DNA of 64,000 nt from Sclerotinia nivalis (lineage: Eukaryota > Ascomycota > Leotiomycetes > Helotiales > Sclerotiniaceae), in NCBI GenBank assembly GCA_029531795.1, contig JAPEIS010000008.1, positions 62,001-126,000 of the forward strand, written 5' to 3'. The first letter of the stretch is position 1. Each line of letters starts with the position of its first letter. Below, piece after piece: positions 1-10,964 of this stretch. Position numbers and translations under genes: made by a program. The notes below the pieces were generated by a model that searched no databases, was not told the origin of the DNA, and saw only the letters and a program-made list of their open reading frames with translations.

Positions 1-447
1 TTCTCTGTTTTTCATTATTCTCTTTTACTTCTAACTTATATTAATCCTCACTTTTCGATTCAAGCAACGATTAACGAGTCAAAATCCCTAACTACACGGG
101 ATAGAATTTTGGAGCAGAACGACAATGAGAATGAGCCTATTCAGAAATGGATATTTGAAGAAATTCTAAATAATCACAATGAGGATGATTATCATTATTT
201 GATCAAATGGAGACACTACACACCAACTTAGCAATCAGCTAATGATTTAAAGGGTAACGAGAAAATTCTTATCGAATATTATCGTTTTCATCTAAAGAAA
301 CCAAAACCGCCAGTTTGGATCCTAAAGCACCCCGACACTACTATATTGCAACCGGAACTACAGAATTTACAATCGAAATCATATAGCGCAATTGTTACAC
401 CCACTCTACGAAAATCCATTCATATCAAGATTGTTCGTTTCGCTTAA
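1..447 (+). pseudogene. Ty3/gypsy chromovirus pol 3' end (chromodomain), RIP-mutated
   Basis: This is the tail of an integrase/chromodomain polyprotein that enters from the left edge. The plus-strand reading frame from about 68 to 447 holds a recognisable chromodomain core: WIFEEIL, then YHYLIKWRHYTPT, then a TAG stop where chromodomains have a conserved Trp, then a short charged tail ending at TAA (445-447). A TGG-to-TAG change is what RIP (CpA to TpA on the opposite strand) would produce. The frame is followed by about 150 nt of leader, a purine tract at 600-609 and an LTR at 613, the normal order for the 3' end of a gypsy element. The rest of the element lies outside the window. It is not expected to be functional. 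Confidence 0.75.
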
Positions 448-612
448 AGGTATATTACATATTATAACAATAAGGGATATAACATCATTGGGGGATATCA
501 TATATTTTTGTTCAGGGATTTAATTGAAAAAAGAGATTTATATTTTTTCTTTATTTTTCTTTATTTTTTAATACCCATTTGGGGTCAAATGGGTTTCTTG
601 AGGAGGGGATAC
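448..612 (+). other. 3' noncoding end of gypsy element with polypurine tract
   Basis: There is no coding sequence between the pol stop and the LTR. The purine-rich stretch GAGGAGGGGA at 600-609, two bases before the LTR start, is a good match to the polypurine tract that primes plus-strand DNA synthesis in LTR retrotransposons. It fixes the LTR as a 3' LTR of the plus-strand element. Confidence 0.6.
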
Positions 613-775
613 TGTTACAGGTTCATCTCCCTTCATCTGCACATGATCATGTGTGCTTTAGGCACATATGCATACATTCACTTCTATATAGTCAGATCAC
701 CTCCTTGACCTTCTTCTCCTCCTCGTAGTACAACAATAGATCAAACCTACACATACCTTTTCCCTCACCGTAATA
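613..775 (+). repeat. LTR of gypsy element (3' LTR, plus orientation)
   Basis: The 163-bp sequence begins TGTTAC and ends GTAATA, which would be the perfect inverted terminus GTAACA before one C-to-T change. A second copy of exactly 163 bp lies inverted at 4349-4511 and aligns along its full length, the differences I saw being C/T or G/A. Immediately downstream, at 776, the reverse transcriptase of a minus-strand element starts, so this copy appears to have inserted into that element. Confidence 0.8.
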
Positions 776-3700
776 ATTGATATAATATTGAAACGATATA
801 AATATATTGTAGAGATCGAAAGGTATAACCAAAGATTCAAAAAGATCAAAACAAATAATGAATATAATTTTTTATTCATCTTTTTCAACGATTCGCAATT
901 TGTTGAATGCTGTAATGATATCAAGTTTGATGTAAATTTTTGTATTGCAAAGAGCGTTCAATGTTTCGTGAACGATGGGTAATAGATAATAATTCTTTAT
1001 AGTAATGTTATTTAGTTTTCGATAATCTTGATAAATACGGACCCCCTTTTCTGGCTTGACAATCAATAGTAAAGGAAAGGTGTATTGTGATTTCGATTCC
1101 CGAATGAACTTTTTGAAGAGATTATCATTAAACTATTTGCGCATTATTATCAATTCTATTAGCGATAAAGGGCGGTTTTTGAAATAAGGTAGTTTTTTAT
1201 TAAGTATCAATTCAATTTTGTAATCCTAAATTCAACGAAATGGTAATTTATCTATATAACGTGGAAGGAAGATAGGAAATTTGTCTTGTAATTATATAGA
1301 AAGCCTTTGTTGTATTTGATCGTTATTAAAAGGAAATTTGCCAATTAAAAATTTGTTGATATTAGCTTTAGAGACCTTTCGCAAATGAAACGGCTTATAA
1401 CAATCGTATATAAAATCATAAAGTTGCAATAAGATTCTAGAGAGTATCTCTGTTATATTGTTTTGCCCTTGTAAAATCGATCGAAAATCCCTTTCTGTGA
1501 GTGTCGAGGACAATATAGTTTATCGTAGATGATCTTGTTCAACAGTTTTCTATACAGCATCCAATTCATCTTATATCAATCGGATAGCCCGAATGTTATC
1601 TTATTGACAAAACGAAACAAAACTAGAAGTTTGCAATTAACAAATATTATCCATATTTGGGTTTGTATCTTTGTAAATAGATATAGGGAGTTCTCCAATA
1701 GAAAACAAGGGCAAACAGTTTTTTGGATTATGAATAGACCGATACCGATCTGCAATCTTTAAGATTGATTTTGGATACGAACAATTGGGAATCATTTGTA
1801 TTTGATTATTTGGTTTTCTGTAATGCTTTATTCGATAATGATTTATACTAGGTATTAGACCTTGTTGAAATTCGAGATCAATAGAAAAATCGTCAGATTG
1901 TAATATGTAATCTTCATTTGGTATCTCTTCAATAGAAGGTTTTTTATAAAAAGTTCTTTTAAAAATAAAAAACGTTTGAATAGATGAACAATCGATATCA
2001 TCCTTTGGACAATCCTCAATATATGGAAAGCAGTATTTATAAATTGTGTATTTAGCTTTTATATTAGAATCGGTAAAGAATTTATTTAAAGGTTCGATAA
2101 TATCAACAATCTATTGTAGAGTAACTTTTGCTAGATCTTCTTGTTTTTTAATCGGAGATAAGATTGTTGATACAATAACTAATTCTGAATCATAACGTAC
2201 CAAACAATTGGAAGCACAATAATTTGAAGAGAATGTTAAACTCATCTCCGTTCAATTGATAGTAGGATTGTAGCGCTGTAACTATAATAAACCAAAAATT
2301 AATAGTATCTTTAATGAAAGCTGGATAATATAAAAGAACCAATACTCATAATAATCCCCCATAACGATTTCCATTATAAAATATTCTGTAATTCTGTCAA
2401 CAACCTTTCTATCGGCAAATCAGAGTTCGCAAAAGTGAAGTAAAAGTTGTATTTCAATATTGTATTTGAAAGCAAAAGAACAATCAGCAAAGGCTTCTTC
2501 AAAACATTCATTATCAATGAGATTTGTAACAGTAAAGGGATTTTCATATACAAAGAATATAGTAATTTTAACGAGTAGAGATTTGCTATTCATAAAATTG
2601 AACTGTAATGGTTTATTTCTATTCATTTCTTGATTTACTTTCTTGCCCTTAGTATTCCTTCACAAACGATTTTTCATAAAGATTAATCTTTTTCTTATTC
2701 AGGATTTTCCTTAATTGAATTGAGTATAAAGACAACTTCCTTTAGTTCGATATAGCTTTGTTATTATACCTAATTTAAATGTTGTTGGCTTTGTACCCAA
2801 TTACTAGTATATCCTTCTCGAAATCCATTACGATTATTGTTAAACCTATTAGCATTTCGAAAAGCCAGAACGATAATATATTGATCAGGGGCCGGATTAG
2901 TTGAGATAACAGTATTGCAATTGGAAAAGGTATTAACGAAAGCTTGTTTACCAGAAAGAAGATTATCATTGATATCATAAATAGTATAACAATCAATCTG
3001 AAAATGATCGATTCTACTATAACAATTGCAAGAAACTACAAGATTAAATTTCTTTTTCTTATTTTGCAGATTGTTTTTCTGTTGTCCTTTTTGTTTCATT
3101 ATATCGAGATCTATAAGGTCATTATTAACAACAAATGTTTTACCAGAATTTTTATTATAATACTCAGCATCACGAAGATTTTAACTTCAAATAGAGAATT
3201 TCTTTTGCCAACCATCAACATCATCAACTGTACAAAAGTTCGAATCATCAATGATCAAAATTCGAAGGGGGGTCGTAATCTTTTGCTTCATTGTATTAAC
3301 AATCTCGCGATCAGATTTGTAGCAAGAATTAACAAGATAAAACAATGTAAAAAAGAAAACCGAAAAGGATTCCTTTGAAACTATAAAAAGCTTATCGAAT
3401 TTGAATAAGGCTTCCTTTTCGATATCCATAGAGATATATAATTTGTCCAATTTGGCCAAAAACGAAACAGCAGAATCGAAGCAAATGGGATCGTCAACGA
3501 ATCTAATAATATCCGTAATACATTCTTATCGCACTTGACTATTGAAAAGATTAATAGTATGACTAATCTTCTTTTGTTCGGAAACAAAAAGTTATAAATC
3601 AATTATCCAATAAAGTTGCAAACCCAACTTCCAGAACTAATAATCCTTTTGTCGAACAAAAATATTAGATCTTTCGTTTTTAAAAACGAATGGGTCTTTC

Positions 3701-4068
3701 TGAGTTTGATAAGGAATAATCGGTTTCTAACTAATAACAACACCACCGGCATCCAGCTGAGCTTACTTGCCAACTAGAGTACGAAGAAGTTCGACATTTT
3801 CCACTTTGAATTCCTCGATCTTATTTGTTTGAATAACAATATGAATAACTTGAATAGTAAAACGATCTTCGATGACAGAAAAAACATAATTCAGATAAAC
3901 AGTTTGTTCGTTAGAACCGGCAGCAAGATTTGGTATTACTGAAGCATCCAATTCTGTTAGGATTTGTGTAATAATAGGCCATTGGCCGAAGACTCGTTGG
4001 ATTTCGGTACGAATTCCTTTGATAAAAGTAGGAGTCGCACTACCAACGGATGTAGAACCGGAAGCCAT
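776..4068 (-). pseudogene. Ty3/gypsy gag-pol relic (gag, protease region, RT), RIP-mutated
   Basis: Read on the minus strand, a gag-like frame begins at 4068 (MASGSTSVGSATPTF) directly after an LTR and leader, and runs with several stops to about 2770. It includes a degraded zinc knuckle near 3020 (NCYSRIDHFQIDC). The reverse transcriptase start lies at 1066-780, with IVKPEKGVRIYQDYRKLN, then IKLDIITAFNKLRIVEKDE, then a stop at the usual Trp, then LFESLVIPFDLYN. The RT breaks off near 776, where a plus-strand LTR begins, so RNase H and integrase are missing here. The many in-frame stops and very high AT content mean it is dead. The region between gag and RT (1070-2770) is poorly readable and is assigned only by position. 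Confidence 0.75.
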
Positions 4069-4348
4069 TGTAAAAAGAATTACAATTGCACAAAGTAATC
4101 GATAGGGAATTTGCAATTACACAAAAGCAATCAAAAACAAACACAGAAGTTTGCGAATAAATACAATCGCACAAAAGCAATCAAGGATCAGAAGCTGTAC
4201 AAAAGCAGATAAGAAACGCGACCGTACAAAAGCAAACGAATTACAACAACGCGAAAGCAATCGAAAACAAACACAGAAGCTTGCAAATGATTTGACAAGA
4301 TTAGATCACTTCATAAAGTAACAAAGCCTTTAAAAAAATAATATAAAC
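4069..4348 (-). other. Gypsy leader between 5' LTR and gag, with short tandem motif
   Basis: This untranslated leader holds several imperfect copies of the motif ACAAAAGCAATC / ACAAAAGCA spaced about 30 nt apart (4114-4265). A primer-binding site is expected just below 4349 on the minus strand, but mutation has made it unreadable by eye. Confidence 0.45.
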
Positions 4349-4511
4349 TATTATAATAAAGGAAAAGGTATATATAGATTTGATCTATTATTGTACTACA
4401 AGGAGGAGAAGAAGGTCAAGGAGGTGACCTAACTATATAGAAGTGAGTGTATGCATATATGCCTAAGGCACACATGATCACATGCAGATGAAGGGAAATG
4501 AACCCGTAACA
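4349..4511 (-). repeat. LTR of gypsy element (5' LTR, minus orientation)
   Basis: On the minus strand this reads TGTTACGGGTTC at its start (4511) and ATAATA at its end (4349), 163 bp in all, the same length as the plus-strand LTR at 613-775 and clearly homologous to it. It precedes the minus-strand gag relic, so it acts as that element's 5' LTR. On its other side it abuts an integrase fragment of opposite polarity, indicating insertion into an older element. Confidence 0.8.
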
Positions 4512-4938
4512 AAACTAGAACCCTTCAAAATCGATAAAATAATAGGATCTATCAATTACAAATTGAAATTACCAAAAACTATAAGGATTCACCTAGTATT
4601 CTATATATCTTTACTCGAACTAGCACCGAAAAGGATACCAAAAATATCAGACCCCAAAATCGAACCCGTTAATCCAAAAGAGAATTATTATATCGAGAAA
4701 ATACTAGATTGCAAATATATTAATGAAATAGTCAAATATTTAATCAAATAGGAGAATTACCCACATTCAAAAAACACTTAAGAAACTACAAAAACCTTTG
4801 GGACCCTTGAACTAATAAAAGTGTTTCATCAACAATATCCGGATCTACCCAAAAAGGATTCAAAGAACTCAAAGAAGAAAAAGGATTCGAAAGACTCAGG
4901 AAAAAAGAAGAATCGAAATTATCAAACACAGACAAATT
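4512..4938 (+). pseudogene. Ty3/gypsy integrase C-terminus plus chromodomain fragment
   Basis: The plus-strand frame starting at the LTR junction carries the linker that fungal chromoviruses have after integrase: EPFKIDKIIG, then LKLPKTIRIHLVFYISLLE. It is followed by chromodomain residues YYIEKILDCK, LIK, a TAG at the conserved Trp, ENYPHS, a second stop at the next conserved Trp, and ELIKVFHQQYPD. The frame runs on as a lysine/serine-rich tail to about 4938. Both stops replace Trp, again fitting RIP. Its 3' end overlaps, on the opposite strand, an intact cysteine-motif ORF. Confidence 0.75.
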
Positions 4939-5382
4939 AGCTTCGGCAAATACTGATAAACCAGAATTCGACCTCTCCTTCTCTTTTTCTATACGTTCTT
5001 TTTCCAATCTTTCTTTTTCTTCTAATTCCACAAGCTCATCGAGAGTACACAAACCACGACAAAGCATATCAGACTCCCGCTTCAACAAAAAACGCTTTTG
5101 CTTCCGAAGACGAAGAATTTTAGCTATTGCTTCTTCTTCTTCTTGTTTCAGTTTTGCCTTTTGACGATCCAGGCTGTCCCAATCACTCTCCGACGGGCTA
5201 CGAACATCGCATTTCTTACCTTGACGAATACATTCGGTACATCGCGCGGAATCAGACGCAGAAACAATACATTTACGTTCTTGACGTTCGTACAAAGAAC
5301 ATAAAGGCATTTCGAAGCCGCAAGATTCAATTAATCGAGCTAAACGGAGTTTTTCTTTTCGTTTTTGAGTAATTTCAGTCAT
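4786..5382 (-). CDS. Antisense ORF of gypsy element: cysteine-motif, coiled-coil protein
   Basis: This is an uninterrupted 198-aa frame, starting at 5382 (MTEITQKRKEKLRLARL; a second Met lies four codons upstream). Residues about 22-58 carry a cysteine cluster: ERKCIVS, then ARCTECIRQGKKCDV, reminiscent of a small zinc-binding or Zn-cluster motif. One expected Cys near residue 23 reads Tyr. A charged Glu/Lys/Arg helix that looks like a coiled coil follows (about 80-145), then an acidic and hydrophobic tail. Fungal Ty3/gypsy elements, including some reported from Botrytis, can carry an extra gene of this sort; I cannot confirm homology to a named one. It is odd that this frame has no stop and keeps both its Trp codons while all neighbouring frames are riddled with stops. 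Its function is unknown. Confidence 0.55.
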   Translation of the reverse strand: MTEITQKRKEKLRLARLIESCGFEMPLCSLYERQERKCIVSASDSARCTECIRQGKKCDVRSPSESDWDSLDRQKAKLKQEEEEAIAKILRLRKQKRFLLKRESDMLCRGLCTLDELVELEEKERLEKERIEKEKERSNSGLSVFAEANLSVFDNFDSSFFLSLSNPFSSLSSLNPFWVDPDIVDETLLLVQGSQRFL

Positions 5383-5418
5383 AATGGATTGCAAAAAAGC
5401 ATTGGTGAAAATTAACTA

Positions 5419-7270
5419 ACGTGGTTTATCAGTGTGCGGGTCATATCAGTGTGTGGGTCATTTTCATCTCAATTCATTCTTTCAAACCTATATTATTCAA
5501 CAACAATTAAATCAATTGATTAAAACTATAAAGATTCTAATAATCTAGGATCTATTATATTATTTTGACAAGTTCTTGTATTATGCTTAGTCTTTCCACA
5601 CTTACTATAGTATCGATTAGAAGATGCTTCCTCATTAGAATTCCCCCCTTTTTGATGCTCGTTGTGTTGAATCTGAATATCAATTTCTTGCTGAGATAAT
5701 ATATCGGTAGCCTTTTGTTCAGTAAGCATTCCTCTTTGATGTAATTGAGTTTTTTTTGTGTGTCGATGTTTGCTTAATGCTTCATTTGTTGTTCGAAGTA
5801 TACGAATCTCTGTATTTAAAAGTGTATTTTTATGTGCTAATCTTTTTGTACCTTTAGCTAAAGCTAATATAGTCTTGAATATAAGTGTAGGAGAGCTTGA
5901 TTGATGACGAGTCATTCGAGACCTTACTAAAGTCGATTGTGAAAGAGCTTTAGTTGGATTGTGAGGGGTTTGAGAAGTCCATAAATCTTGATCGAAAGAG
6001 GGGGGAGTAGGTGTGCGAATTCGAATATCTAGTTTCGAAAGTATAGTTTCAGGATCAAATGGTATTAAATCTGTTCTTCGAAACTCTGATTTCATATTCT
6101 GAATCGTAATTGATTCTTGGTATGCAGTTTTGAAAGTTATAAAGAATTCAACTTTCGAAATATGATTGATATGTGTTTTGATAAATTTATTAATTTGAGT
6201 ACTATATGAACGTTTCAGGTTGTTAAAACAGCCAACATCAAGTGGTTGAGTTAAATGATTTGAATGTAATGGTAATTTTAAACAGATAATATCATTCTCT
6301 TTGTAATACGATTGAAAAGGTACTGATTTATGGTTTTCATGTTTATCTAGTACTAATATTCGATATTTGCTTTTTCTTCGATTCTTAGTATGCTTATCGA
6401 AGTGTTTCAATTATTCTAAATCTGTTTTATTGTTTGTCTATCTATTAAATGTAGATTTAATAGCCTATTCTACAGGAAAGTCAGTTTCGGTATACCAATT
6501 GGAAAGATGAATCTGTTTTTGAACTACTAGAAATGGGGGTATGGTTTCACTTTTCCCATTTTCATATATTATTATTGTAGCCTATTCTCGATTGCCTGGT
6601 TGTACTGATTTACTTCTATTGTATCTCTTAACACTAGTGACAATTATTGCAGTATATATAATCCCTATCATAAAGCTTGTTTCGTCGAAATTGTAGAAAT
6701 CGTTATCGAGAATACCATATTTCGCTTGTATATTCGAAATCAATCGAAACCATTCTTCAATAAACTTAAAATCTTCGCAGAGAGTTTTTTGAAAATCATA
6801 AATACGATTAAAATGTATCTTTAATTCGATTCGATGTTTTACAAATTGATACACCCAGAACTTCCCAATACACTTTGTATCCCTCGATTCAAGAATATGA
6901 TTCGTTATATCTTCTATATTTCTAAGTTTAGATAGAAATCCTTTCATATCCATATCGAGTATATATTTAGAAATAATATTCTTTTCTAATTCTAAAAGAT
7001 TATAAGATTTAGATCGATATTCGGAGCGAAGAGTAAAACTATTAATTCTACACTGTAGTATTGTATTCGAGATATTATACATCTTCGCAATTTTTCGAAT
7101 ACTTATTTTTTTGTCTTTTTGAATAGTTTCGATAACGAGAAGTATACAGGTTTCTTGGTTATTCGAATTCATTGTAAATTGTTGATAAAACGCATGTTGA
7201 AAGAGAAGAGATTGAATTGAGATGAAAGTGACCCACACACTGATATGACCCACACACTGATAAACCACGT
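5419..7270 (-). mobile_element. Fot1/pogo-type DNA transposon with intact termini
   Basis: The element is 1852 bp with terminal inverted repeats of about 58 bp beginning ACGTGGTTTATCAGTGTG at both ends (5419 on plus, 7270 on minus); I count two mismatches over that length. TA dinucleotides flank it (5417-5418 and 7271-7272), the expected target-site duplication for the Tc1/mariner/pogo superfamily. Each inverted repeat contains the unit ATCAGTGTGNGGGTCAT twice in tandem, a plausible transposase-binding repeat. The interior encodes one transposase on the minus strand. The element lies between two gypsy relics and interrupts the third one inside its RT. Confidence 0.9.
5526..7172 (-). pseudogene. 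Fot1/pogo transposase (CENP-B HTH + DDE_1), four stops
   Basis: The frame starts MNSNNQETCILL at 7172 and stays in one reading frame to its natural stop near 5526, about 550 codons. It has an N-terminal pogo-type helix-turn-helix (KKISIRKIAKMYNIS), a CENP-B-type DNA-binding region (KFWVYQFVKHRIEL), and a DDE_1 catalytic domain. Acidic residues are visible in YNFDETSFMIG, LVLDKHENH (usually DGHESH) and TQPLDVGCF. A C-terminal zinc-knuckle-like YYSKCGKTKHNTRTC follows. Four in-frame stops (three TAG, one TAA) lie between 6411 and 6583; all sit where Trp is expected, for example before LKHFDKHTK. There are no frameshifts. This is a RIP-inactivated but structurally complete transposase. Confidence 0.88.
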
Positions 7271-7272
7271 TA

Positions 7273-9945
7273 TCTGATTTTGATATATATAATATAGAAC
7301 TTGCTATCTATAATATAGATTCTCTAATCTATCCTTTTTTTAATATATCATCGATATATTCCCTAAGCATCTTTAATTCATACTCCGATATTTGATAAAT
7401 TGATCTGAATGGAGACATCTTGCCTTTCTATAATATTATTTTATAATCCCATAACTTATATTTTGGTAAAACTTTAGAGCTTTTTCTTTCTTCGAAAAGT
7501 TTCTTGTATCTTTAATACTATACTGGTATTTGTATATTTTCTTGTTTCTGTATTTGTATAAAAGATGAACTTTCCTTTACTACTAATAGAGAACCCTGGA
7601 TTGGGCATCCTATATTGTTAGAGCTGTTCGCCTTCAGCTCTCCATTATATATATACAGCCTTGTAGGTTTTAGTGTATCTTTTTGATCGCTATTGTTTGA
7701 AAAGCATACAGCTTCTGTAAACCAATCAATTTTGGGGTTGTATACCTTCAATCAGAGTATTCCCAAAATGATTTGTTGATTCCCTAATAGAACAACATCG
7801 AACTAGATAACTTCATTATACGAAGCTATACTCATTCGTACTGGAAGAGTTTCATCTGAAACTTTGCTATCCAATCCGACTAGTTGTTCATCTACTAGCT
7901 GCAATTGATAGAGTCGTTGTTTCATTTGGAGCTGTACCCCTAAGTACTTCACAGTTTCTAATATAATAAAATTTCCTATAGCTTTTGAATCGATTATAGT
8001 TCGAATTTGTCATCCATTTATCTCAACTTTACAATAAATTTGTCCTATTTGATTTATAACATTCAATTATTAATCCTAATTCATTTAATCCATTTGATTC
8101 TCAACTATTTGATTATACTTGCTTTTTTCTAAATAAACAATATCATAATCTTTTCTAATTCTATTATCAAATATATCCTTTTATTTTGTATAATGATTAT
8201 TACTAACTACTACTTTGAATAAACTAACTATCTTAAATAATAATAATATAATTTGAATATTGATTCGATATTTATCCTTTATATTATAACAGAAAAAAAG
8301 ATTACGATTCTTATTATTCGTAATTGAATAATAATAATATACTTTCCAAATTTCTTTCTTTGCTGATCTTTTTAAATATTTATTATTGATTTTTTCAACA
8401 AATAAATTGTTAGTAATAACTCTGTATTATAGAATCCGATATTCATCAATGAATTTCATTTTATAGATTTCGCTTTCTTTAGTATCGATTATACTGATGT
8501 CCTTATTTATTGTTCCTTTGTTGATATCTTCAAATTTCCAAATACAATAGTTCCATTCATCTATCTCACAGATAATCCATAGTTCTTCTAAACTAGAGTT
8601 TCTGTCAAGCTATCAAAAGCTTTCTTTTTCTTCCAACTCCTTTTCCATATAAACTGGTGGTTGTTCTGCAAGGATTTCAGTACTGCTAACTGTATATAAT
8701 TGCAAAATGAAAGTAATATTAAATTAACCTTTGCTGAATTTCTTATTATAGCTTTCTTTCCTAAATATCTTCTTACTTCAACAGTTTCTAGCTTGATGAC
8801 CTGCCTTGCTATATTCGAAGTAGAGTTTATCCTTACATCTTCGTTTTATCTCTTCTTTAGATAGTTTATTTTTGAATATTATATCTAATTATATTGATTC
8901 TTTATAAGATTGTTTATAATCTCGAAATCTTCCTTCATTCTTACGATATTTACTATAGTTTCGATTTCCGTAAAAACTGGAAAATCGGTATTCCCTTTGA
9001 TATTCATAGAATATTTCGTCTACCTTAATAAACTCCTCAATCAATTCATTCAGATCTTTCCAAATACAATTACAATCTAATTTTAACCTGATTTCAGCTT
9101 TGAACCCTTTCCTATAATAACTCATTGTAACATTCTCTTCCCATTCAATAATACCTATATATCATCTGAATTCCACAATATACTTAATAATTGATTTTAT
9201 TTGTTTAAATCTATAAATCTTAAACTCAACATCACACAACTCATTAATATTTCCGAATACTCATTGTATTTCCATTCTGAACTTATCAAAATTTCCAAAA
9301 ATAATCTGGATTAGATACAATCGTTTTTTTGATTCATTCAAATTAACAAAATAATCTTTGAGATAAAGTTGAATCTATTTAGCGGTTTCTTTTCTAAAAT
9401 AAAAAACTACCCAAATGCTTTTATCAATATCATAATTGAACTTATCCTTATTGAATTTAAAATAGATTTCAAATTGAAATAAAAAAACTTTTAGCTCTTA
9501 TCGATTGCCTATAAACTTATCAAACAAAACGATTTTTAATATTTCAATAACAATGATTTCCTTGAGATCTTCTATACCTCCTATAACAATATCTCCATCC
9601 TTATCCGTTCTTTCGAAAGTACTTTGGCTACTCATAACAGAATTGCTAAACTGTAATATCTTGGAAGACATAATATTATTACTTTTCGAATCGATACTTG
9701 AAACAGTAATAATACTCAAAGTATTACAAAAGTTGTCGTCTAAATCATATAAAAGTATTCTAAACTCTCAAAATAGTTTATAACTAAACATCAAACAAAG
9801 ATTTAAATAACAATAACAATATTTGCAATTCGTAATTAATAATAAAATATACTAAATGATTAATCTTGAATATCAAATTCTACAATAATGAAACTTATCC
9901 TAATTATATAAACCTTCGTAATTCATAGATCGCTAGGATCACCAA
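7273..9945 (-). pseudogene. Third Ty3/gypsy relic (gag, protease, start of RT)
   Basis: This is a minus-strand element. Gag is represented at 9125-8889 (YYRKGFKAEIRLKLDCN, then LNELIEEFIKVDEIFYEY), followed near 8820-8777 by a zinc knuckle whose first cysteines are lost (YFEYSKAGHQARNC). The aspartic protease C-terminal part lies near 7780-7690 (NQQIILGIL, a stop for Trp, LKVYNPKIDW). The RT entry motif is at about 7405-7310 (PFRSIYQISEYELKML, then a stop at the usual Trp of KKGWIRE). The element is cut off by the Fot1 insertion at 7272. Gag upstream of 9125 is present but hard to follow. Stop codons are numerous and it is not functional. Confidence 0.7.
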
Positions 9946-9948
9946 ATT

Positions 9949-10002
9949 ATCCTAAACCGCTAACACTCCTCAACGATCCTGGACCGCTAACGCTCCTCAA
10001 CA
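9949..10002. repeat. Two tandem 27-bp repeats at the edge of the AT-rich block
   Basis: ATCCTAAACCGCTAACACTC and ATCCTGGACCGCTAACGCTC each begin a 27-bp unit; the units are directly adjacent and differ only by G/A (and one terminal) changes. They lie at the border between the transposon block and normal-composition DNA and may belong to the end of the third gypsy element, but no LTR pair was found. Confidence 0.5.
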
Positions 10003-10964
10003 ATCCTTCACGTAGCTATGAATCACATTGTCTGAATTAGTCACATATTGCGGTGATCACTGGTGACCGACGTAACAGGCCGCTCCTCGAGACTCTGGTT
10101 TGGAGGCGGTGGATCGCTCCGAATTTCGACTAATATTGAAAGGCAGGTAGCTTACAACGCCACGATGGACATACATAAGTCGGATTTCGAGAATTTCGAC
10201 GTTTCGCCCGAAGCTGTAGGTTGGAAGCCGTAATTCGGGAAAGCACAAAACCCACTGCATCGAAGTACAAAAGTTCGAATCTAATTATGACTTAATCATA
10301 AACCAAAGGCAATGAAGTTTGCCCTAGTGAGCCCCAAACCTGGGCTGCTTATGAGGTGAAGAATGGTGGTCCTAGTTCAGCCTCGAAGAGTGCTGGAATT
10401 TTGGTTCATGCTAACCACATCGGGCTGCATGAAAGGTCGTTTGATTGGCCAACAAACAACGCCCCGGTATTTGCTGACGACAGGGACTTGACGCGAATGC
10501 ATGAATACACAGAACCGCCAAAGCAACCGTTGCTCGTATCCGTAAATCATCAAGGATCCCCAATCCAGACAATAGAATGTGAGTACAATAAATTGCGATG
10601 TGTTTCCAGTGCATTTGAGAATCAGGACCGATAATCGTGTATCTGGGATTCTCAATGGCCATCCATCATCATAATTCATGGGGTAGAAACACTCTTCGCA
10701 GAAGACCGCCACAATTGAAGTCGGGTCTTTCCTGATTTCTGGTTTCTTACCACAGAGTGCAAGATGTGAGGACCTCTAGTTGAGGACCACCATAACGCAG
10801 GCCAAGCATATCTTAGGCGCTACGAAATGCTCGCTGGCATGCAGAAATATCTCCTCATCGCCTAGCTGCTGGAGCTATGTACGTTGGCAAGCTGAGTATC
10901 TTAGCCGTGCAACGCATCCGTTGTTTCAAAGCTCGCGAGCTTCTCTGATGCCCAATGCCCCACA
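10003..10964. other. Transition zone, no supported gene
   Basis: Base composition returns to about 45-50% GC. Several 60-110 codon open frames exist on both strands, but none has a recognisable domain, plausible splicing or a consistent frame. The region may hold degenerate remains of a former gene. Confidence 0.4.
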
